From: Algihabitans albus
GTDB taxonomy: Bacteria; Pseudomonadota; Alphaproteobacteria; Kiloniellales; DSM-21159
Length of the DNA: 64,000 nt
Direction of reading: 5' to 3'
NCBI RefSeq assembly: GCF_003572205.1
Contig: NZ_QXNY01000002.1
Coordinates: 434,001 to 498,000 of the forward strand
The stretch's first letter is position 1. Every line of letters starts with the position of its first letter. This document shows positions 1-9,715 of the stretch, in pieces. Under the pieces are notes generated by a model that was given only the letters and a program-made list of their open reading frames with translations, had not been told where the DNA came from and searched no databases. Made by a program: the position numbers and the translations under genes.

Positions 1-43
1 TGGCCGCGACCGTCAGGTAGTGTCCGAGCGTCAGTTCCCACAT
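1..43 (-). CDS. nuoK: NADH-quinone oxidoreductase subunit K (partial, N-terminus only)
   Basis: This is the first 14 codons of a gene cut by the window edge. It reads MWELTLGHYLTVAA, which matches the start of NuoK, a three-helix membrane subunit of complex I involved in proton translocation. The ATG lies three bases after the nuoJ stop codon, which is the normal nuoJ-nuoK arrangement. Identity rests on the short N-terminus plus synteny. Confidence 0.85.
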   Translation of the reverse strand, partial: MWELTLGHYLTVAA

Positions 44-46
44 CGC

Positions 47-664
47 TCAGATCCCGCTTCCGCTCGGCACGTCCTTGACCTCGACCGCCTCGCTGCGCTG
101 GAGCGCGATCTGACGCGCGATCGACTGGCGCTTGACACCCTCGCGCTGGCGCAGGGTGAGCACGATCGCCCCGATCATCGCGACCAGGAGGATCAGACCG
201 GAGGCCTGAAACAGGTAGACGTAGTCGGTATAGAGAACGCGGCCCAAGGCCTCCGTATTGGTCACCTGCTCGCTGGGCGGGATCGGAACGCGCGCCACCG
301 TCCCGGCCGCTTCCGGGGCGCCGAAGTAGAAGCCGGCGACCATCACCAGTTCGACCATCAGGATCAGACCGATCAGGGCGCCGATCGGCAGGTACTGCAG
401 GAAGCCCTGGCGCAGCTCGGCAATGTTCACGTCGAGCATCATCACGACGAAGAGGAACAGCACGGCGACCGCGCCGACATAGACGACCACCAGGATCATC
501 GCCAGGAACTCGGCACCGATCAGCACGAAGAGGCCCGCCGCATTGAAGAAGGCGAGAATCAAGAACAGCACCGAATGGACCGGGTTGCGCGACGAAATCA
601 CCATCACGGCCGAGGCGACCATGATGGCGCTGAACAGATAGAAGCAGAGAACCTGCACGATCAT
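47..664 (-). CDS. nuoJ: NADH-quinone oxidoreductase subunit J
   Basis: NuoJ is an integral inner-membrane subunit of proton-pumping complex I. The 205-residue protein has five hydrophobic segments and the typical family stretch with VVYVGAVAVLFLFVVMML near residues 60-80, a conserved helix near the E-channel. A polar C-terminal tail follows from about residue 170. The start is the ATG at 664, giving the family N-terminus MIVQVLCFYLF. A 157-bp spacer separates it from nuoI, unusual for this otherwise tightly packed operon. Length is normal for alphaproteobacteria. Confidence 0.96.
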   Translation of the reverse strand: MIVQVLCFYLFSAIMVASAVMVISSRNPVHSVLFLILAFFNAAGLFVLIGAEFLAMILVVVYVGAVAVLFLFVVMMLDVNIAELRQGFLQYLPIGALIGLILMVELVMVAGFYFGAPEAAGTVARVPIPPSEQVTNTEALGRVLYTDYVYLFQASGLILLVAMIGAIVLTLRQREGVKRQSIARQIALQRSEAVEVKDVPSGSGI

Positions 665-821
665 TCGATCTTCCCCGACACCCGATCTTCCGCGCTTCGC
701 CGCGCGCCTGCCGCAATCATAAACCGGCGGCCTCCCCTCGCCGCCCGAACCGCAGCCCTAGGTCCCCAAGCGGCGAGCGTCACTTTTGTTGCGCCGCGGC
801 AACGGCGCCCTCTCATACGCC

Positions 822-1310
822 CTAGCGATAGGGTGCGTCGAGGGCGATGTTCTGTGCGATCTCCTGCTCCCAGCGGTCGCCATTCTCGAGCAGCTTGTCC
901 TTGTTGTAGAACAGCTCCTCGCGCGTCTCGGCCGCAAACTCGAAGTTCGGCCCCTCGACGATGGCGTCGACCGGGCAGGCCTCCTGACAGAGGCCGCAGT
1001 AGATGCACTTGGTCATATCGATGTCGTAGCGCGTCGTCCGGCGGCTGCCGTCGGCCCGCGGTTCGGCTTCGATGGTGATGGCCAGGGCCGGGCAGATCGC
1101 CTCGCACAGCTTGCAGGCGATGCAACGCTCCTCCCCGTTGGGATAGCGCCGCAGGGCGTGCTCGCCGCGAAAACGGGGACTGAGCGCCCCCTTCTCGTAG
1201 GGATAGTTCAGCGTGACCTTGGGGCGGAACATGTAGCGAAAGGTAAGGGCCATACCGCCCAGCAGTTCGCTGAGCAGCAGGCTACGCGCGGTTCGGTCCA
1301 GCATCGCCAT
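822..1310 (-). CDS. nuoI: NADH-quinone oxidoreductase subunit I, 2x[4Fe-4S] ferredoxin-type
   Basis: NuoI is the peripheral-arm subunit carrying clusters N6a and N6b, which pass electrons from NuoG towards NuoB. Two CxxCxxCxxxCP motifs are visible, [12 protein letters not shown] near residue 60 and [12 protein letters not shown] near residue 99. The 162-residue length is standard. The N-terminal amphipathic segment ([18 protein letters not shown]) fits membrane-surface docking beside NuoH. Two in-frame ATGs lie at 1310 and 1304; the first is chosen by convention. It sits 34 bp after the nuoH stop. Confidence 0.98.
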   Translation of the reverse strand: MAMLDRTARSLLLSELLGGMALTFRYMFRPKVTLNYPYEKGALSPRFRGEHALRRYPNGEERCIACKLCEAICPALAITIEAEPRADGSRRTTRYDIDMTKCIYCGLCQEACPVDAIVEGPNFEFAAETREELFYNKDKLLENGDRWEQEIAQNIALDAPYR

Positions 1311-1344
1311 GGCGATTTCGGCCTCCTTTGAGCCCGGGTTCCGA

Positions 1345-2355
1345 TCAGGCCGGCAGCCAGTCGAAGTAGATCAGTACGCCAGCCGTCAAAATCACCCAGG
1401 CCAGGGAAATCGGCAGAAAGACTTTCCAGCCCAGGCGCATCAGTTGGTCGTAGCGGTAGCGCGGAAAGGTCGCGCGTATCCACAGGAAGAAGAAAAGCAC
1501 CAGCGCCACCTTCGCCGCGAACCAGACCGGTCCGGGAATCCAGGTGAAAGGCGCGATATCCATGATCGGCAGCCAGCCGCCGAGGAAGAAGATCGTCACC
1601 ATCGCGCTCATCAGAATCATGTTGGCGTATTCGCCGAGGAAGAAGAGCGCGAAGGTCATCGAGGAGTATTCGACGAAGTACCCGGCCACCAGCTCCGACT
1701 CGCCTTCCGGCAGATCGAAGGGCGCACGGTTGGTCTCGGCCAAAACCGAGATGAAGAAGATCACGAACATCGGCAGCAGCGGGATCGCGTACCAGAGACC
1801 CTGCTGAGCATTGACGATGTCGGTGAGGTTCAACGAACCGGCGCAGAGCACGACGGTTATCAGCACGAAGCCCATCGAGACTTCGTAGGAGACCATCTGC
1901 GCCGCCGAGCGCAGAGCGCCGAGGAAAGGATATTTGGAGTTGGAGGCCCAGCCGGCCATGATCACGCCGTAGACGCCGAGCGAGGACACGGCAAAAAGGA
2001 ACAGCACGCCGACGTTGATGTCGGCGATCGCCCAGCCCTCCGCCACCGGGATCACCGCCCAGGCCATCATCGCCAGGGAAAAGGTAATCATCGGGGCCAG
2101 GATGAAGACGATCCGGTTGGCGCCGGCCGGCAGGATCGTCTCCTTGAACAGCAGCTTTACGCCGTCCGCGACGGGCTGCAGCAAGCCGAAGGGGCCGACC
2201 ACATTGGGACCCCGGCGAAGCTGCATCGCCGCGATGACCTTGCGCTCGGCGTAAGTCAGGTAGGCGACCGCCACCAGCAGCGGCACCAGCACGGCAACGA
2301 TCTGCGCCACGATGATGGCCGTCGGCAGAAGGTAGCTGTCGAAGAAACCGTTCAC
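1345..2355 (-). CDS. nuoH: NADH-quinone oxidoreductase subunit H
   Basis: NuoH is the membrane subunit that forms most of the quinone-binding chamber and connects the hydrophilic arm to the proton pumps. The 336-residue protein has about eight hydrophobic helices. The conserved loop [20 protein letters not shown] (about residues 208-227) carries the acidic residues linked to quinone chemistry, and [13 protein letters not shown] near residue 292 is another family signature. Translation seems to begin at a GTG (2355), preceded by AAGGAC at a usable distance. The gene lies between nuoG and nuoI with short spacers. Confidence 0.97.
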   Translation of the reverse strand: MNGFFDSYLLPTAIIVAQIVAVLVPLLVAVAYLTYAERKVIAAMQLRRGPNVVGPFGLLQPVADGVKLLFKETILPAGANRIVFILAPMITFSLAMMAWAVIPVAEGWAIADINVGVLFLFAVSSLGVYGVIMAGWASNSKYPFLGALRSAAQMVSYEVSMGFVLITVVLCAGSLNLTDIVNAQQGLWYAIPLLPMFVIFFISVLAETNRAPFDLPEGESELVAGYFVEYSSMTFALFFLGEYANMILMSAMVTIFFLGGWLPIMDIAPFTWIPGPVWFAAKVALVLFFFLWIRATFPRYRYDQLMRLGWKVFLPISLAWVILTAGVLIYFDWLPA

Positions 2356-2408
2356 GCTGTCCCGTCCTTAAACCCTGCTGCAAACCTCGCCGCCGTCACT
2401 GTCCGCCC

Positions 2409-4475
2409 CTACTCCGCCGCCTGGGACGGCGCTGCGACGAAGGCCTCCGTACAGGCGGCCATGGTTTTGGAGGCGCGGCTGATCGGGCAGGTCATGTAAA
2501 AGTTCTCGACCGGCAGGTCAAACGGCGTCGCCTGCAGATCCGTCTTGGCTCCGAAGGCCTCCCAGGCTGCCGGCTCCAAGGTGTCGATCGCCGCGAAGAC
2601 CGGGTGCAGTTGCACCAGGCGCGCACGCAAATCGCCCAGGCTGTCATAAGGCAGCTTCACGCCGAGTCGCTCGGAAAGAGCGCGCAGAATGGTCCAGTCT
2701 TCGCGTGCCTCGCCCGGCGGGAAGGCGGCCAGGCGTCCGAGTTGAACGCGGCCCTCGGTGTTGACGTAGGTCCCGTTCTTCTCGGTGTAGGCGGCGCCCG
2801 GCAGAATGACGTCGGCGCGGTGCGCGCCGCGGTCGCCGTGATGCCCCTGATAGATGACGAAGGCTTTGCCGAGCCGCTGCGTATCGATCTCGTCTGCGCC
2901 CAGCAACCAGACCGCCTCGATCTCCCCGGAGCCGGCGCCGGCCAGGATGCCTTCGAGATCGCGGCCGCCCTCGCCCGGCAGAAACCCGAGATCGAGGCCG
3001 CCGACCCGCGAGGCGGCACGCTGAAGAACATTGTAGCCGTTCCAACGGTCGGGTGCCTTCGCGCCGGCGGCACCGACGGAGTCCGCAAGTTGGCGTGCAA
3101 GCGCCACGATGGCCGCCCCGTCCGGTCGCGCCACCGCGCCGGAGCCGAGCACGATCAGGGGCCGTTCGGCCGCCTCGAGAGTCCGGAAAAAGTCGCCCTC
3201 GCCCCTGGTCAGCGCCTCCAGGACGTCAGGCCCCTCGCCCAGATGGTCGTAGTCGTAGGTCAGTTCCACGCGCGGACCGATCAGAGCGATCGGCAGGCCG
3301 GTCTGAAGAAAGCGCTTGCGGATGCGGGCGTTGACCATCGCCGCTTCCCAACGGGGATTGCTGCCGATCAGCAGGATGGCATCGGCTTGCTCGATCCCGG
3401 CGATACCCGTGTTGAAGAGATACTCGGCGCGCGGCCCGCCGCCCAGTTTGGCGCCGTCCTGGCGGCACTCCAGGTTGGGCGAACCCAGCGCGGTCATCAG
3501 GTCCTTCAGGGCCAGCATCGATTCGGCATCGCAGAGATCGCCGGCGATGGCCGCGATCTTCTCCCCGGCAAGCCCCTTGAACCGCGCGGCGATGGCCTCG
3601 AAAGCCTCCGTCCAACTCGCCGGCTTCAGCTTGCCGTCCGCCGCCCGGACGAAGGGCTTGTCCAGCCGCCGGTAATGCAAACCGTCGACGGCCTGGCGCG
3701 TCTTGTCGTTGATCCACTCTTCGTTCACGTCTTCATGCAGACGCGGCAGCACGCGCATCACCTCGCGCCCGCGCGCATCCACCCGGATGTTGGAGCCGAC
3801 GGCATCCAGGACGTCGACCGACAGCGTCTTGCGCAGCTCCCAGGGTCGGGCCGAGAAGGCGTAGGGCGCGTTGGTCAGCGCACCGACCGGACAGACGTCG
3901 ACCAGATTGCCGGAGAGTTCGGAGTCGATCGCCTTCTCCAAGGTCGTGATCTCGGCGTGCTCGCCGCGCCCGACCAGCCCGATCTCCTCGACACCGCCGA
4001 TTTCCGTCGCAAAACGGACGCAGCGGGTGCAATGGATGCAGCGCGTCATGATCGTTTTGATCAGCGGGCCCATGTACTTCTCGGACACCGCGCGCTTGTT
4101 CTCGTCATAACGGCTCGAATCGTAGCCGTAGGCCATCGCCTGGTCCTGCAGATCGCACTCGCCGCCCTGATCGCAGATCGGGCAATCGAGCGGATGGTTG
4201 ATCAGCAGAAACTCCATCACGCCGTTGCGCGCTTTCTTCACCGTCTCGGTGTCTGTGCGGATCACCATCCCGTCGCCGACCGGCATCGCGCAGCTCGCAA
4301 TCGGCTTCGGTGCGCGCTCCATCTCGACCAGGCACATGCGGCAGTTGCCGGCGACCGAGAGGCGCTCGTGATAGCAGAACCGCGGAATCTCGAAGCCGGC
4401 AAGCTCGCAGGCCTGCAGCACGGTAAGGCCGGCCGGAACCTCGATTTCCTTGCCGTTGATGGTCAGCGTTGGCAT
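2409..4475 (-). CDS. nuoG: NADH-quinone oxidoreductase subunit G
   Basis: NuoG is the largest peripheral-arm subunit and carries three or more Fe-S clusters that take electrons from NuoE/NuoF. The 688-residue protein starts with a [2Fe-2S] ferredoxin domain (CYHERLSVAGNCRMC, about residues 34-48). The His/Cys [4Fe-4S] region follows (HPLDCPICDQGGECDLQD), then CIHCTRCVRF, then a molybdopterin-oxidoreductase-like domain to the C-terminus that no longer binds cofactor in this family. The ATG at 4475 is preceded by TAGGAG. The length matches alphaproteobacterial and mitochondrial orthologues, which are shorter than the E. coli form. Confidence 0.98.
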   Translation of the reverse strand: MPTLTINGKEIEVPAGLTVLQACELAGFEIPRFCYHERLSVAGNCRMCLVEMERAPKPIASCAMPVGDGMVIRTDTETVKKARNGVMEFLLINHPLDCPICDQGGECDLQDQAMAYGYDSSRYDENKRAVSEKYMGPLIKTIMTRCIHCTRCVRFATEIGGVEEIGLVGRGEHAEITTLEKAIDSELSGNLVDVCPVGALTNAPYAFSARPWELRKTLSVDVLDAVGSNIRVDARGREVMRVLPRLHEDVNEEWINDKTRQAVDGLHYRRLDKPFVRAADGKLKPASWTEAFEAIAARFKGLAGEKIAAIAGDLCDAESMLALKDLMTALGSPNLECRQDGAKLGGGPRAEYLFNTGIAGIEQADAILLIGSNPRWEAAMVNARIRKRFLQTGLPIALIGPRVELTYDYDHLGEGPDVLEALTRGEGDFFRTLEAAERPLIVLGSGAVARPDGAAIVALARQLADSVGAAGAKAPDRWNGYNVLQRAASRVGGLDLGFLPGEGGRDLEGILAGAGSGEIEAVWLLGADEIDTQRLGKAFVIYQGHHGDRGAHRADVILPGAAYTEKNGTYVNTEGRVQLGRLAAFPPGEAREDWTILRALSERLGVKLPYDSLGDLRARLVQLHPVFAAIDTLEPAAWEAFGAKTDLQATPFDLPVENFYMTCPISRASKTMAACTEAFVAAPSQAAE

Positions 4476-4509
4476 GAAGAAAAGCTCCTAAACCTCTGCT
4501 TTCGGCTGT

Positions 4510-5805
4510 TCACTCGGCCGCTGCTGCGGGTTGCCTGCTGGCCTTGTAGTCCGCGATCCGGCGCTCCAGCTCGGGCCGGAAGTGGCGGATCAGCCCTTGA
4601 ATCGGCCAAGCCGCCGCGTCGCCGAGCGCGCAGATCGTGTGCCCCTCGACCTGATAGGACACGTCGAGCAGCAGGTCGATCTCTTCCAACTCGGCCTGGC
4701 CGCGCACCATGCGCGTCATAACCCGGAACATCCAGCCGGTCCCCTCGCGGCAGGGCGTACACTGGCCGCAGGACTCATGCATGTAGAAGTGGCTGAAGCG
4801 GGCAATCGCCTCGACGATATCCGTCGACTTGTCCATTACGATGACGGCCGCCGTACCGAGACCCGACTTGGCCTCCCGCAGCGAGTCGAAGTCCATCAGG
4901 ATATCGTCGCAGATCGATTTCGGCAGGCAGGGAACCGAGGATCCGCCCGGCACGACGGCCTGCAGGTTGTCCCAACCGCCATGCACCCCACCGCCGTGCT
5001 TTTCGATCAGGTCCTTCAGCGGAATGCCCATCTCCTCTTCGACGTTGCAAGGCGTGTTCACATGCCCTGAGAGCGAGAAGATCTTGGTGCCGGCGTTTTT
5101 CGGTCGACCGAGACCGGCGAACCAGGCCGGCCCGCGCCGCAGGATCGTCGGGACGACGGCAATGGTCTCGACGTTGTTGACAGTGGTCGGACAGCCGTAG
5201 AGGCCGACGGCGGCCGGAAAGGGCGGTTTCAGGCGCGGCTGACCCTTCTTGCCCTCGAGCGACTCCAGCATCGCGGTCTCTTCACCGCAGATGTAGGCGC
5301 CGGCGCCACGGGTCACGAAGACGTCGAAATCCCAGCCGGCGCCGCAAGCGTTCTTCCCCAGCAGACCGGCTTCGCGTGCCTGCAGAACTGCAGCCTCGAG
5401 TCTCTGCAGAGGCTCCCAATACTCGCCTCGGATGTAGATATAGGCAGCATTGGCCCCCATCGCGACGCCGGCGATCAGACAGCCCTCGAGAAGCAGGTGC
5501 GGATCGCTGCGCAGAATCTCGCGATCCTTGCAGCTTCCCGGCTCCGACTCGTCGGCGTTGACCACCAGGTAATGGGGCCGTCCGTCGTTTTCCTTCGGCA
5601 TGAAGGACCACTTGAGGCCGGTCGGGAAACCTGCGCCGCCACGGCCGCGCAAGTCCGATTCCTTGACCTGCTCCACGATCTTCTCGCGGCCGCGTTCGAT
5701 CAGGGCCTTGGTGTTGTCCCAGATACCGCGGGCCTGAGCGCCCTTCAGGCCCCAGTCCAACTCGCCGTAGAGATTGAGGAAAATACGGTCCTTGTCTTGC
5801 AGCAT
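4510..5805 (-). CDS. nuoF: NADH-quinone oxidoreductase subunit F (NADH/FMN site)
   Basis: NuoF binds NADH and FMN and holds cluster N3, the entry point of electrons into complex I. The 431-residue protein shows the glycine-rich flavin/NADH motif [13 protein letters not shown] near residue 55. The 4Fe-4S motif [12 protein letters not shown] is near residue 343, with the fourth cysteine in GHTICALGD. The ATG at 5805 has an upstream AGGGACAGG. It lies nine bases after nuoE and 34 bases before nuoG, consistent with co-transcription. Confidence 0.98.
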   Translation of the reverse strand: MLQDKDRIFLNLYGELDWGLKGAQARGIWDNTKALIERGREKIVEQVKESDLRGRGGAGFPTGLKWSFMPKENDGRPHYLVVNADESEPGSCKDREILRSDPHLLLEGCLIAGVAMGANAAYIYIRGEYWEPLQRLEAAVLQAREAGLLGKNACGAGWDFDVFVTRGAGAYICGEETAMLESLEGKKGQPRLKPPFPAAVGLYGCPTTVNNVETIAVVPTILRRGPAWFAGLGRPKNAGTKIFSLSGHVNTPCNVEEEMGIPLKDLIEKHGGGVHGGWDNLQAVVPGGSSVPCLPKSICDDILMDFDSLREAKSGLGTAAVIVMDKSTDIVEAIARFSHFYMHESCGQCTPCREGTGWMFRVMTRMVRGQAELEEIDLLLDVSYQVEGHTICALGDAAAWPIQGLIRHFRPELERRIADYKASRQPAAAAE

Positions 5806-5814
5806 GACCTGTCC

Positions 5815-6429
5815 CTACCCCGCGTCGGCCAGCAGCGTGCGGCGGCTGTCTGCCGGCGGCTCGCTGGAAACCCGACCGCTCTTGGAGCCCGATTCGACCG
5901 TCCCGCCTTCGCGGAGGGCGCGGATCACGGCGCGCGCCGTCTCCGGCGTCAGGTCTTCGTGGTAGTCCCGGTCGTTCACCTGAAACATCGGTGCATTGGC
6001 GCAAGCGCCGAGACACTCGACCTCGCTGACGGTGAACAGCCCGTCTCCGCTGGTCCCGCCGAACGTCTCGATCCCGGCTTCCTCCAGACAGGCCTTGCCG
6101 ATCTCATCGGAGCCCCGCAACCAGCAGGAGGTCGTGCGGCAGACCTGGATGTGGTGCCGGCCGAGCGCCCGCTCGTTGATCATCGTAAAGAAGCTGGCGA
6201 CCTCATGGACGCGGATCGGCGCCATCCCGAGGTAGGCGGCGACGTAGTCGATCTGCTCCTGCCCGATCGAACCGCCGTTCTGATCCTGCGCCAGGTAGAG
6301 CAGCCAGAGCACGGCCGAGGCCTGGCGTCCTTCGGGATAGCGCGCGATGTAGGCGTCGGCCTGCGCCTCGTTCTCGGCCGTGAACGCGAATCCGCCGCTG
6401 TCCGGCTTGCGGTAGCTGGTTACCTTCAT
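5815..6429 (-). CDS. nuoE: NADH-quinone oxidoreductase subunit E
   Basis: NuoE is the thioredoxin-fold subunit holding the [2Fe-2S] cluster N1a next to the FMN. Its four cysteine ligands are visible in [11 protein letters not shown] and [11 protein letters not shown]. The 204-residue length is normal for alphaproteobacteria, with a polar C-terminal extension after about residue 175 that looks disordered. The start ATG overlaps the nuoD stop in a 4-bp ATGA junction, suggesting translational coupling. Confidence 0.97.
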   Translation of the reverse strand: MKVTSYRKPDSGGFAFTAENEAQADAYIARYPEGRQASAVLWLLYLAQDQNGGSIGQEQIDYVAAYLGMAPIRVHEVASFFTMINERALGRHHIQVCRTTSCWLRGSDEIGKACLEEAGIETFGGTSGDGLFTVSEVECLGACANAPMFQVNDRDYHEDLTPETARAVIRALREGGTVESGSKSGRVSSEPPADSRRTLLADAG

Positions 6430-7610
6430 CGATCGACCTCGCCGAAAACGATATCCATGGAGCCGAGGATGGCCACCGAGTCCGCGAGCATATGGCCACG
6501 GCAGAGCTCGTCCATGGCGGCGAGATGAGAGAAGCCGGGCGCCCGGATCTTACAGCGGTAAGGCTTGTTGGTCCCGTCCGACACCAGGAAGACCGCGAAC
6601 TCGCCCTTGGGGGCTTCCACCGCGGTGTAGGTCTCGCCAGGCGGGACGTGATAGCCCTCGGTATAGAGCTTGAAGTGATGGATCAGAGCCTCCATGGAGC
6701 GCTTCATATCGGCGCGGTTGGGGGGACTGACCTTGGTGCTTTCGATCATCACCGGACCCGCCGGCATCTTCTCCAGGCACTGCTCGATGATTGCGATCGA
6801 CTGACGCATCTCCTCGACGCGCACGAGGTAGCGCGCGAAGCAGTCGCCGGTCTTACCTACCGGGATCTGAAAATCCAACTCGTCGTAGACGTCGTAGGGC
6901 TGCGCCTTGCGCAGATCCCAGGCGACACCGGAACCGCGCAGCATGGCGCCGGAAAAGCCCCAGTCCAGGGCCTGTTCCGCCGAAACGATGCCGATATCGA
7001 CCGTCCGCTGACGGAAGATCCGATTATCGGTCAGCAGCTCTTCCAGGTGGTCGATGTGCTTCGGGAAGCGCTCACAGAAGGCCTTGATGTCTCCGGTCAG
7101 GCCGGCGGGTAGATCCTGGTGTACCCCGCCCGGCCGGAAGTAGGCCGCATGCAGTCGGGCGCCGCAGACCCGTTCGTAGAACTCCATCACTCGTTCGCGC
7201 TCTTCGAAGGCCCAGAGGATGGGAGTCATTGCGCCGACGTCGAGGGCGAAAGTGGCGATGTTGAGAAGATGATTGGCGATCCGGGTAAGCTCGCAGAACA
7301 TCACACGGACGTACTGCCCGCGCCGGGGTGCCTCGATCCCGAGGAGCTTCTCCGTCGCCAGGGCGAAGGCGTGCTCCTGATTCATCGGGCTGACGTAATC
7401 GAGACGGTCGAAGTAGGGAATCGCCTGCAGGTAGGTCTTGTACTCAATCAGCTTCTCGGTGCCGCGATGGAGCAGGCCGACATGCGGGTCCGCGCGTTCG
7501 ACCACCTCGCCGTCCATCTCCAACACCAGACGCAGCACACCGTGCGCCGCCGGATGCTGTGGGCCGAAGTTGAGGGTCATCGGCTTGATCTGGACATCCG
7601 TCGCGGTCAT
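6426..7610 (-). CDS. nuoD: NADH-quinone oxidoreductase subunit D
   Basis: NuoD (49-kDa homologue) forms the quinone-reduction pocket with NuoB. The 394-residue protein begins [20 protein letters not shown]. The His of GPQHPAAHG and the RGTEKLIE segment are family hallmarks, and the C-terminus DIVFGEVDR is typical. The open frame extends further upstream, but the ATG at 7610 gives the conserved N-terminus and overlaps the nuoC stop by 4 bp, so it was chosen. NuoC and NuoD are separate here, unlike the fused enterobacterial NuoCD. Confidence 0.98.
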   Translation of the reverse strand: MTATDVQIKPMTLNFGPQHPAAHGVLRLVLEMDGEVVERADPHVGLLHRGTEKLIEYKTYLQAIPYFDRLDYVSPMNQEHAFALATEKLLGIEAPRRGQYVRVMFCELTRIANHLLNIATFALDVGAMTPILWAFEERERVMEFYERVCGARLHAAYFRPGGVHQDLPAGLTGDIKAFCERFPKHIDHLEELLTDNRIFRQRTVDIGIVSAEQALDWGFSGAMLRGSGVAWDLRKAQPYDVYDELDFQIPVGKTGDCFARYLVRVEEMRQSIAIIEQCLEKMPAGPVMIESTKVSPPNRADMKRSMEALIHHFKLYTEGYHVPPGETYTAVEAPKGEFAVFLVSDGTNKPYRCKIRAPGFSHLAAMDELCRGHMLADSVAILGSMDIVFGEVDR

Positions 7611-8254
7611 GCCTTGCTCTCCTCGGCTGCGGTGTCCGTTTCGGCCGCCGCCTTCTCGTCGCCCGGAAGAATTCCCTGCATGCCTTCCCAGGGTGACGCG
7701 AAGTCGAAGGTGCGGAATTCCTGGGTCAGCTTCACGGGCTCGTAGACGACCCGCTTCTGGTCTTCGTCGTAGCGAACCTCGACGTAGCCGGTCAGCGGGA
7801 AGTCCTTGCGCAGAGGATGCCCCTCGAAGCCGTAGTCGGTCAGGATCCGGCGCAGATCCGGATGGTCGCCGAAGAAGATCCCGAAGAGGTCCCAGACCTC
7901 GCGTTCCAGCCAAATCGCGGAGTTGAAGACACGAGCCGCGGACGGAATGGTGGTTTCCTCGTCGGCGGCCAGCTTCACGCGGATGCGCTGGTTGTGCTTG
8001 AGCGAAAGCAGGTTGTAGACGACCTCGAAGCGCTGTTGCCGGTCGGGATAGTCGACGGCGGTGACGTCCAATAGCTGCTTGAACAGAAGATTCTGGTCGT
8101 CGCGCAACTGCATCAGCAGGTCCAGCAACCGTTCCGGCTGGGTCCAGACGATCAGCTCGCCACGAATGGACTCTGTATCCGTGACGCTCTCACCGACAGC
8201 CATGGAGACGTAGTCGGCGACATCCTGAAGCGCCGGCGGGAGCGCTGCGGTCAT
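7607..8254 (-). CDS. nuoC: NADH-quinone oxidoreductase subunit C
   Basis: NuoC (30-kDa homologue) is a structural peripheral-arm subunit. The family signature [20 protein letters not shown] and the following [19 protein letters not shown] are present around residues 113-156. The start at 8254 was preferred over an upstream extension because an AAAGGAGAG ribosome-binding site sits just before it and the N-terminus then matches family length (215 residues). An Ala/Glu-rich tail closes the protein. It overlaps nuoD by 4 bp. Confidence 0.97.
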   Translation of the reverse strand: MTAALPPALQDVADYVSMAVGESVTDTESIRGELIVWTQPERLLDLLMQLRDDQNLLFKQLLDVTAVDYPDRQQRFEVVYNLLSLKHNQRIRVKLAADEETTIPSAARVFNSAIWLEREVWDLFGIFFGDHPDLRRILTDYGFEGHPLRKDFPLTGYVEVRYDEDQKRVVYEPVKLTQEFRTFDFASPWEGMQGILPGDEKAAAETDTAAEESKA

Positions 8255-8294
8255 TATCTCTCCTTTGACCTTCGGAGGCCGTTTGCGTGCCCGC

Positions 8295-8834
8295 CTATCG
8301 GGCGATCGCCGCCTCACGCTTGATCTTCTTCTGCAACTGCAGGACGCCGTAAAGCAGCGCTTCGGCGGTCGGCGGACAGCCAGGGACGTAAACATCCACC
8401 GGCACGATGCGGTCGCAGCCCCGCACCACCGAGTAGCTGTAGTGGTAGTAGCCGCCGCCGTTGGCGCAGGAGCCCATGGAGATGACCCAGCGCGGCTCCG
8501 GCATCTGGTCGTACACCTTACGCAAGGCGGGGGCCATCTTGTTGCAGAGCGTGCCGGCGACGATCATCACGTCCGACTGGCGCGGACTCGGCCGGAAAAC
8601 CGCGCCGAAGCGATCCAGATCGTAGCGGCTGCAGGCCGTGTGCATCATCTCGACGGCGCAACAGGCCAAACCGAAACTCATTGGCCAGAGCGATCCGGAC
8701 TGAGCCCAGGCGGCGAGCTTGTCCAGATTGGCGACGAGAAAGCCTTTGTCCTGCAGGTCGTCGGTCGCCTGCTTCAGAACCAGATCCTGCTCGAAGCCGC
8801 GCGGAAGCGGTTGGTCGACACCGATCACTCCCAT
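8295..8834 (-). CDS. nuoB: NADH-quinone oxidoreductase subunit B (cluster N2)
   Basis: NuoB (PSST homologue) carries the terminal [4Fe-4S] cluster N2, which reduces quinone. The tandem cysteines ACCAVEMM, the third ligand in [10 protein letters not shown] and the fourth in [15 protein letters not shown] are all present. The 179-residue length is standard. The ATG at 8834 was chosen; it overlaps the end of nuoA by 10 bp, and longer upstream readings are out of family. Confidence 0.98.
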   Translation of the reverse strand: MGVIGVDQPLPRGFEQDLVLKQATDDLQDKGFLVANLDKLAAWAQSGSLWPMSFGLACCAVEMMHTACSRYDLDRFGAVFRPSPRQSDVMIVAGTLCNKMAPALRKVYDQMPEPRWVISMGSCANGGGYYHYSYSVVRGCDRIVPVDVYVPGCPPTAEALLYGVLQLQKKIKREAAIAR

Positions 8835-9190
8835 TCCAACGCTCCCTTTTTCCATTCGTAGAGAAATCCGACGGTCAGCAGGCCCAGGAACACAACCATC
8901 GACCAGAAGCCGAACAGTCCGATCTCCCCAAGAGAGATAGCCCAGGGAAACAGGAAGGCGACTTCGAGGTCGAAAATGATGAAGAGGATGGCGACGAGGT
9001 AGAAGCGCACATCGAACTTGCTGCGCGCATCGTCGAAGGCCTCGAATCCGCATTCGTAGGCGGAGACCTTCTCGCTGTCCGGCCTCTGGCGCGCCACGAT
9101 GTAGGAGGCCAGGACCATGATCGCGGCCAAACCCAGCGCAATCCCGATAAACAGCAGGATCGGCAGATATTCGATCAGCAGGTCTTCCAT
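8825..9190 (-). CDS. nuoA: NADH-quinone oxidoreductase subunit A, first gene of the nuo operon
   Basis: NuoA is a three-helix membrane subunit at the junction of both complex I arms. The 121-residue protein has the conserved loop [21 protein letters not shown] with the cysteine that moves in the active/deactive transition of mitochondrial complex I. The acidic helix [13 protein letters not shown] follows. The ATG at 9190 yields the expected N-terminus [14 protein letters not shown]. It is the promoter-proximal gene of nuoABCDEFGHIJK. Confidence 0.97.
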   Translation of the reverse strand: MEDLLIEYLPILLFIGIALGLAAIMVLASYIVARQRPDSEKVSAYECGFEAFDDARSKFDVRFYLVAILFIIFDLEVAFLFPWAISLGEIGLFGFWSMVVFLGLLTVGFLYEWKKGALEWE

Positions 9191-9574
9191 TGATCTCTCA
9201 CCGCTGACGACGCTCGTCGTCGAGCCTGTTGGGATCGCTTTGCACCTGTATTCCGCTGCTAGTGGCCGGCGGCCGGCAGCCCTGGAGAAGCGATCTTGTT
9301 TGAGGGCGCAATATAGAGACGCCGCAGGCTTAGGAAAAGGACGCAATGTCGCAGCGCGGCATCAGAGCAAGTGCCTTTGATAGAAGGATTCTTCCCGACT
9401 CGACGGAGGAGTTGATCACGCTGCCGTTAAAGACTCGATAAAGCGGTCCGCGCAAGGCGGCGAAGGACTGCGTCGAGCCGTCGTCGGCCGACCTTGGCCC
9501 GGTCGGCCGCCGGCCAGAAAAAAGACCGCTGGAATCGCGGCCTTTTTCGCTCTCAGGTCTTGCTCGAACCAACG
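9191..9574. other. Intergenic region: nuo promoter area, hairpin and tRNA terminator
   Basis: This 384-base gap has no convincing gene. On the minus strand it holds the tRNA-Asp terminator (9518-9547) and a second perfect hairpin with 9-bp arms CGGCCGACC/GGTCGGCCG at 9485-9509. A possible nuo -10 box, TATATT, lies at 9310-9315, about 120 bp before nuoA. Its -35 partner is poor (TTTTCC at 18 bp), so the nuo promoter is only tentatively placed. Confidence 0.4.
9518..9547 (-). terminator. Rho-independent terminator of tRNA-Asp
   Basis: On the minus strand an A-rich 5' arm (AAAAAGGCCGC) pairs with GCGGTCTTTTTT over eleven base pairs, one of them G-U, around the loop GATTCCA. It ends in a T run. 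It begins 28 bases after the tRNA-Asp CCA end. The A/T symmetry means it could also work on the plus strand. Confidence 0.8.
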
Positions 9575-9651
9575 TGGCGGGAGTGACGGGACTTGAACCC
9601 GCGGCCTCTGGCGTGACAGGCCAGCGCTCTAACCAACTGAGCTACACCCCC
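9575..9651 (-). tRNA. tRNA-Asp(GTC)
   Basis: The 77-nt cloverleaf has acceptor GGGGGTG paired with CACTCCC (one G-U), a D-arm GCTCAGTTGGTTAGAGC, anticodon loop CTGTCAC giving GTC, and T-arm GCGGGTTCAAGTCCCGT. Discriminator G73 and an encoded CCA are present. It has its own near-consensus promoter and terminator, so it is a single-gene transcription unit. Confidence 0.96.
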
Positions 9652-9668
9652 AGGCGTTGGAGGCCGGG

Positions 9669-9697
9669 TATTTACGCTGCGCCCCCAAGGCTGTCAA
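9669..9697 (-). promoter_or_regulatory. Sigma-70 promoter of tRNA-Asp
   Basis: On the minus strand TTGACA (9692-9697) is followed after exactly 17 bp by TAAATA (9669-9674). This is a textbook housekeeping promoter. It is 18 bp upstream of the mature tRNA-Asp 5' end and just past the stop of the AEC permease. Confidence 0.75.
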
Positions 9698-9715
9698 GGC
9701 GGTCCTGTCCGAGGT

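Noticed and set aside
2604-4721. 705-codon plus-strand frame opposite nuoG.
   Set aside because: Antisense shadow of nuoG with no conserved motif.
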